DNA from: Vulcanimicrobiota bacterium
GTDB lineage: Bacteria > Vulcanimicrobiota > Vulcanimicrobiia > Vulcanimicrobiales > Vulcanimicrobiaceae
Direction of reading: 5' to 3'
Length of the DNA stretch: 16,240 bases
Assembly: GCA_003155175.1 (NCBI GenBank)
Contig: PMFP01000158.1
Location: 405-16,644 of the forward strand
The notes under the pieces were generated by a model that made no database searches, was not told where the DNA came from, and saw nothing but the letters and a program-made list of their open reading frames with translations. The position numbers were made by a program, and so were the translations under genes. Positions 13,687 to 16,240 of the stretch are shown here, piece after piece; positions within the stretch are counted from its first letter, which is position 1, and every line of letters begins with the position of its first letter.

Positions 13687-14367
13687 ATGTCTAAATCGGC
13701 TTTCTCATTTGGCGCCGCATTGGTGCCGCTAGCCATGGTCGTGACGATCGGACTGGCTTCGGCAGCGAAGCCCGTCGAGACCAGCGCGGCCGGCACGTGG
13801 AGCGTGACCTACAGCGGAAGCCCGCTGACGCCGGGTCCGCTCGTTCTCAAACAGGTGGGTTCGGGGATCGTCGGATCGTACGGAACCAACGGGAGCCTCA
13901 GCGGCAACACCCACGCGGGAAATCCGCTGCAAGTCGACGCATCGTGGAAAGATTCACGCGGCGTGGGCTGGGCGACCCTGATCTTTAACGCGAGCTACAC
14001 GGCATTCCACGGTTCGTGGGGCTTCGGCGGACGTCCGGCCAACGGAACGTTCGTCGCCGAGCGCGTCTACAACCAGATCAACACGACCGGAACCTGGAAC
14101 GTCCTCATGACCGGCGAGATGGCGCATTCCACGCAGCTGGTCTTCAAGCAGACTGGGCCGAGCTTCATCGGCACGTGGGCCGGCGGACACATCCAGGGAA
14201 CGCTCTCGAAGGGTTCCGAGGATGTCCAAGGCCAGTGGCAGACGCCTAAGGGCTACGGTCCGATCAACCTGAAGTTCTCCGCGGATGGAAACAGCTTCCA
14301 CGGCACGTGGGGCTATCCCGGAAAACCGTCGTCGGGCGTCGTGAACGGAACGCGCGCACCGCAGTAG
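13687..14367 (+). CDS. Exported two-repeat beta protein of unknown function
   Basis: This 226-residue protein has a signal peptide (residues 1-27, ending GLASAA) and then two homologous repeats of about 90 residues. Repeat 1 (36-127) opens GTWSVTYSG and closes FHGSWGFGGRPANGTF. Repeat 2 (135-225) opens GTWNVLMTG and closes FHGTWGYPGKPSSGVVNGT. Each also has an LVLKQ or LVFKQ strand and a Gly-rich turn (IVGSYG, FIGTWAGG). The pattern of short strands suggests a small barrel, possibly lipocalin-like, made by internal duplication. GGAG lies about ten bases before the ATG. It contains no cysteine. A strong terminator follows, so it ends its transcript. Binding or structural role in the envelope is a guess. 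Confidence 0.8.
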   Translation: MSKSAFSFGAALVPLAMVVTIGLASAAKPVETSAAGTWSVTYSGSPLTPGPLVLKQVGSGIVGSYGTNGSLSGNTHAGNPLQVDASWKDSRGVGWATLIFNASYTAFHGSWGFGGRPANGTFVAERVYNQINTTGTWNVLMTGEMAHSTQLVFKQTGPSFIGTWAGGHIQGTLSKGSEDVQGQWQTPKGYGPINLKFSADGNSFHGTWGYPGKPSSGVVNGTRAPQ

Positions 14368-14402
14368 ACTCATCGCTCGTAACGAGCACGGTCAGGAAAG
14401 CG

Positions 14403-14434
14403 GAAGGGGCCCGGCGATTGCGCCGGGCCCCTTC
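14403..14434 (+). terminator. Bidirectional intrinsic-type terminator between convergent genes
   Basis: GAAGGGGCCCGGCG (14403-14416) and CGCCGGGCCCCTTC (14421-14434) form a perfect 14-bp stem with an ATTG loop. It sits between the tandem-repeat gene (plus, ends 14367) and the transporter gene (minus, ends 14442), so it can stop transcripts from both sides. The plus side continues GCTGCTTCT, a weak T-tract, and the minus side has no run of U beyond the stem. Strength comes mostly from the GC-rich stem. Confidence 0.85.
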
Positions 14435-14441
14435 GCTGCTT

Positions 14442-15263
14442 CTAACCGCCGACGGCGACGGGTGGATGACCGAACAGCGGCGGTATGTAGTGGCCCGCCA
14501 GATACGAGAGCGTAAAGACGACGATGCCGAAGAAGACGATCTCCAGACCTTTCGTCAGCGGGTTGCGCTCGCTCAACGTCCCGGCGTAATAACCTACGCC
14601 GAATAGCCCCAGCACCGCAAGAGCGAGCGAAAGCAGCGACGAGGCCGTCATCGAAAGCGGAAGCAGAAACGCAACGATCGGGACGAGCGCACCCACCGCA
14701 TACGATCCGCCCATCGCAAGCGGCCCGCGCAGGCCCGAGTCGTCGGCTTCGCGCGGATCGATGCCGAACTCGTCGCGAACCATCTCGTACAGATAGATGT
14801 CGGGGTGCGTGGCGAGACGCGAGACGATCATGTGGGCTTCGTCGGGCGTAAAGCCTTTGAGCGTATAATACGCGGCTTGCTCGGCAAACTCGGCTTCGGG
14901 ATCGTCGGCCATCTCTTTGCGCTCGAGTTCGATCGTGGCTTGCACGACCTCGCGCTCGGCTTTCCCGCCGAGATATTCGCCGACGCCCATCGAGAGCGCG
15001 CCAGCGAGCAGCGCGAGGAATCCGCTGATCAGCACGGCGGCCCGCTCGCCCTCGGCGACGCCGACGCCGGTGATGATGCCGAGCGTCGTGAGGATGCCGT
15101 CCTGGACGCCGAAGACGATTTCACGGACGCTGCGCTGCTTTTCGAGCTTGCGCCGCTGGATCGTGTCGGGGATGCGCGGCTTGACGGTCTGCCAGCTCTG
15201 CGCGGTCGCTGCGGCGCGAGCGTCTGGGTCGTGGAAGGCGCTCTCCGGGCCCGGTGTTTGCAT
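14442..15263 (-). CDS. VIT1/CCC1-family divalent metal transporter
   Basis: This 273-residue membrane protein resembles the plant and yeast vacuolar iron transporters, which move Fe2+ or Mn2+ out of the cytoplasm against protons. Five transmembrane segments are visible (about 50-70, 74-98, 178-200, 203-228 and 236-262). FGVQDGILTTLG (51-62, Asp55) and GALSMGVGEYLG (88-99) are the signature helices. The cytosolic loop carries a glutamate cluster (Glu103, 105, 112, 114, 117) where family members bind metal. I chose the ATG at 15261-15263; longer in-frame starts run into the oppositely transcribed arsR gene. No ribosome site is evident. It is divergent from an ArsR-type repressor, but that repressor lacks metal-binding cysteines, so control by it is not implied. 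Confidence 0.87.
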   Translation of the reverse strand: MQTPGPESAFHDPDARAAATAQSWQTVKPRIPDTIQRRKLEKQRSVREIVFGVQDGILTTLGIITGVGVAEGERAAVLISGFLALLAGALSMGVGEYLGGKAEREVVQATIELERKEMADDPEAEFAEQAAYYTLKGFTPDEAHMIVSRLATHPDIYLYEMVRDEFGIDPREADDSGLRGPLAMGGSYAVGALVPIVAFLLPLSMTASSLLSLALAVLGLFGVGYYAGTLSERNPLTKGLEIVFFGIVVFTLSYLAGHYIPPLFGHPPVAVGG

Positions 15264-15363
15264 GTCTGACGAGCTACGCCGCCCGCACCGGCTTGGCCTC
15301 CGCTTTGCCGGGAACGTAAGCGGCGCAGGGTCGCTGTGGCGGACGTAGGTTCGCCTAAGGGAC

Positions 15364-15392
15364 TTGACAGCCGCGCCGCGCCGGAGTAGATA
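15364..15392 (+). promoter_or_regulatory. Promoter of the arsR-AHSA1 operon
   Basis: TTGACA (15364-15369) and TAGATA (15387-15392) are separated by 17 bases. The expected transcription start is about 15399-15402, which meets the ATG at 15402. No ribosome site lies before that codon, so this mRNA is probably leaderless or nearly so. Confidence 0.72.
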
Positions 15393-15394
15393 TA

Positions 15395-15408
15395 TAACCA
15401 GATGGTTA
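15395..15408 (+). promoter_or_regulatory. ArsR operator-like palindrome over the arsR start codon
   Basis: TAACCA-GA-TGGTTA is a perfect 6+6 inverted repeat centred on the first two bases around the ATG at 15402. It lies just after the -10 box, where a bound repressor would block RNA polymerase. Palindromes of the AACC/GGTT type are known near ArsR-family genes, so autorepression is a reasonable inference. Confidence 0.6.
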
Positions 15409-15782
15409 AACAATCGCAACTCGACGACATCTTTTTTGCGCTGGCCGATCCGACGCGGCGGCGCATCGTCGAAAAGCTGGTACGCCGAAGTCTTACCGTC
15501 GGAGAAATCGCCGCGGATTTTCCGATCTCGCAGCCGGCCATCTCCAAGCACGTCAAGGTTCTCGAGGAATCGGGATTGCTCGTCCGCGAGGTCAGCGGTC
15601 GCGTCCACCACTGCACGCTTTCTGCTAAAGCCATGCGGGCCGCGTCGACCTGGCTGGACCGGCAAGAGCGCTATTGGAACGATGCGCTCGACAGCCTGAG
15701 CGACTATCTCGAACGCGCCGCCGCAGATTCCGATCGCCCCACACGCACCCGCCGGCACTTGCCAAGAAAGAAGACGTCATGA
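15402..15782 (+). CDS. ArsR-family winged-helix repressor
   Basis: This 126-residue regulator has the ArsR/SmtB winged helix: DDIFFALADPTRRRIVEKL (helix 1-2), LTVGEIAADF, the recognition helix SQPAISKHVKVLEESGL (43-59), and the wing LVREVSGRVHHCTL. It has one cysteine (Cys71) and none of the CxC metal sensor motif of true ArsR/CadC, so it belongs to the metal-independent group that usually precedes an AHSA1/SRPBCC gene. The last 20 residues are basic (RPTRTRRHLPRKK) and may be disordered. The AHSA1 gene overlaps its stop by ATGA. The promoter and palindrome at its start suggest it represses its own operon. The signal it senses is unknown. Confidence 0.92.
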   Translation: MVKQSQLDDIFFALADPTRRRIVEKLVRRSLTVGEIAADFPISQPAISKHVKVLEESGLLVREVSGRVHHCTLSAKAMRAASTWLDRQERYWNDALDSLSDYLERAAADSDRPTRTRRHLPRKKTS

Positions 15783-16234
15783 GCGACACCACCACCCAGG
15801 CGACTCCGAAACTCGTCGTCCGCCGGACGATCTCCGCCCCGCGCGCCCGGGTCTGGGAGGCCTGGACCCAGCCCCAACAGATGCGTCTCTGGTCGGGTCC
15901 TGGCCCCGTCGTTGCCAAAGAGCTCGAAGCCGACGTCCGCGTCGGCGGGGAATACCATATCGTCATGCAGCCGCCGGATGACGAAGCGCTCGTCGTGCGC
16001 GGAACGTATCGTGAAGTACGTAAGCCCGAACGGCTCTGCTACACGTGGGCCTGGGACGAAGACCGCCCCGAGGACCGCGTCGAGACGCTGATCACCGTGG
16101 AATTCCACGATCTCGGCGACAAGACCGAAATCGTGCTCACGCAAGAAGCGTTTGCCGGTGCGGAGTCGCGCGACAATCACGAGCGCGGGTGGAACGGCGC
16201 GCTCGACAATCTGGAGGCCATGCTCGAGGCCTAG
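15779..16234 (+). CDS. AHSA1/SRPBCC ligand-binding-type protein
   Basis: This 151-residue protein has the START/SRPBCC helix-grip fold of the AHSA1 (activator of Hsp90 ATPase-like) family. RRTISAPRARVWEAWTQP (15-32) is the family N-terminus, LWSGPGPV follows, and DVRVGGEYHIVM (52-63) and TEIVLTQEAF precede the closing helix HERGWNGALDNLEAML (134-149). The deep pocket of the fold binds small hydrophobic molecules; no catalytic residues are expected. The ATG at 15779 overlaps the arsR stop by four bases, so expression is coupled to the repressor. Such pairs are common and may form a ligand-sensing unit, but the ligand is unknown. The stop at 16232-16234 is six bases from the window end, so the gene is complete. 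Confidence 0.92.
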   Translation: MSDTTTQATPKLVVRRTISAPRARVWEAWTQPQQMRLWSGPGPVVAKELEADVRVGGEYHIVMQPPDDEALVVRGTYREVRKPERLCYTWAWDEDRPEDRVETLITVEFHDLGDKTEIVLTQEAFAGAESRDNHERGWNGALDNLEAMLEA

Positions 16235-16240
16235 AGGCCA

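Noticed and set aside
15264..15758. Extended start for the VIT1-like transporter
   Set aside because: The extra 165 residues are antisense to the ArsR gene and its promoter and have no family counterpart.
1..16240. tRNA genes, CRISPR arrays, insertion sequences, phage integrase
   Set aside because: No cloverleaf-like segment, regularly spaced repeats, transposase motif or terminal inverted repeats were recognised, and intergenic gaps are all short.

Overview
This is a GC-rich bacterial chromosome window, densely coded on both strands, with no intergenic stretch over 300 bases. The central block carries housekeeping genes: a DUF177 protein, bL32, FabD, FabG, acyl carrier protein, Ffh, bS16, a KhpA-type KH protein and RimM. 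GTG and TTG starts occur, several genes lack a visible Shine-Dalgarno site, and many exported proteins have Pro/Thr/Ala-rich mature N-termini. This fits a deep-branching, GC-rich phylum. Candidatus Eremiobacterota (WPS-2) or a relative is my guess from style and gene order, not a proven placement. I recognised no tRNA, rRNA, CRISPR array, insertion sequence or phage integrase.

Layout. (1) 1-2252, minus strand: the N-terminal part of an exported DUF5117-type zinc metalloprotease that runs off the left edge, preceded by a tight three-gene cassette. The cassette encodes a lytic transglycosylase without a signal peptide and two small helical proteins that are homologous to each other. (2) 2283-7837, plus strand: the housekeeping operon, starting from a clear sigma70-type promoter (TTGACA-17-TAGAAT) and a strong leader hairpin. 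It joins a fatty-acid synthesis group to an SRP/ribosome-maturation group. Further hairpins sit before rpmF and acpP. (3) 7844-10497, minus strand: a YihY/BrkB-like membrane protein, an alpha/beta hydrolase that overlaps it by ATGA, and an exported FlgO/TolB-N-like protein. (4) 10521-12835: a small exported stalk-domain-like protein (plus), a beta-hydroxyacid dehydrogenase (minus) sharing a CTAG stop with it, and an exported protein of unknown function (plus). (5) 12889-14367, plus strand: an exported MsrA and an exported protein built of two tandem repeats. A long bidirectional terminator follows at 14403-14434. (6) 14442-16234: a VIT1/CCC1-like metal transporter (minus), divergent from an ArsR-family repressor and AHSA1/SRPBCC protein pair (plus). 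The promoter and operator-like palindrome of that pair reach into the arsR start codon.

How the genes work together. Region 2 couples membrane lipid precursor supply (FabD loads malonyl groups onto AcpP, FabG reduces the 3-ketoacyl-ACP) with membrane targeting (Ffh) and 30S/50S components (bS16, RimM, bL32). The flanks are mainly envelope and exported functions: protein repair (MsrA), peptidoglycan cleavage, metal transport and several secreted proteins of unknown role. The least explained part is the transglycosylase plus paralogous small-protein cassette at 958-2252.
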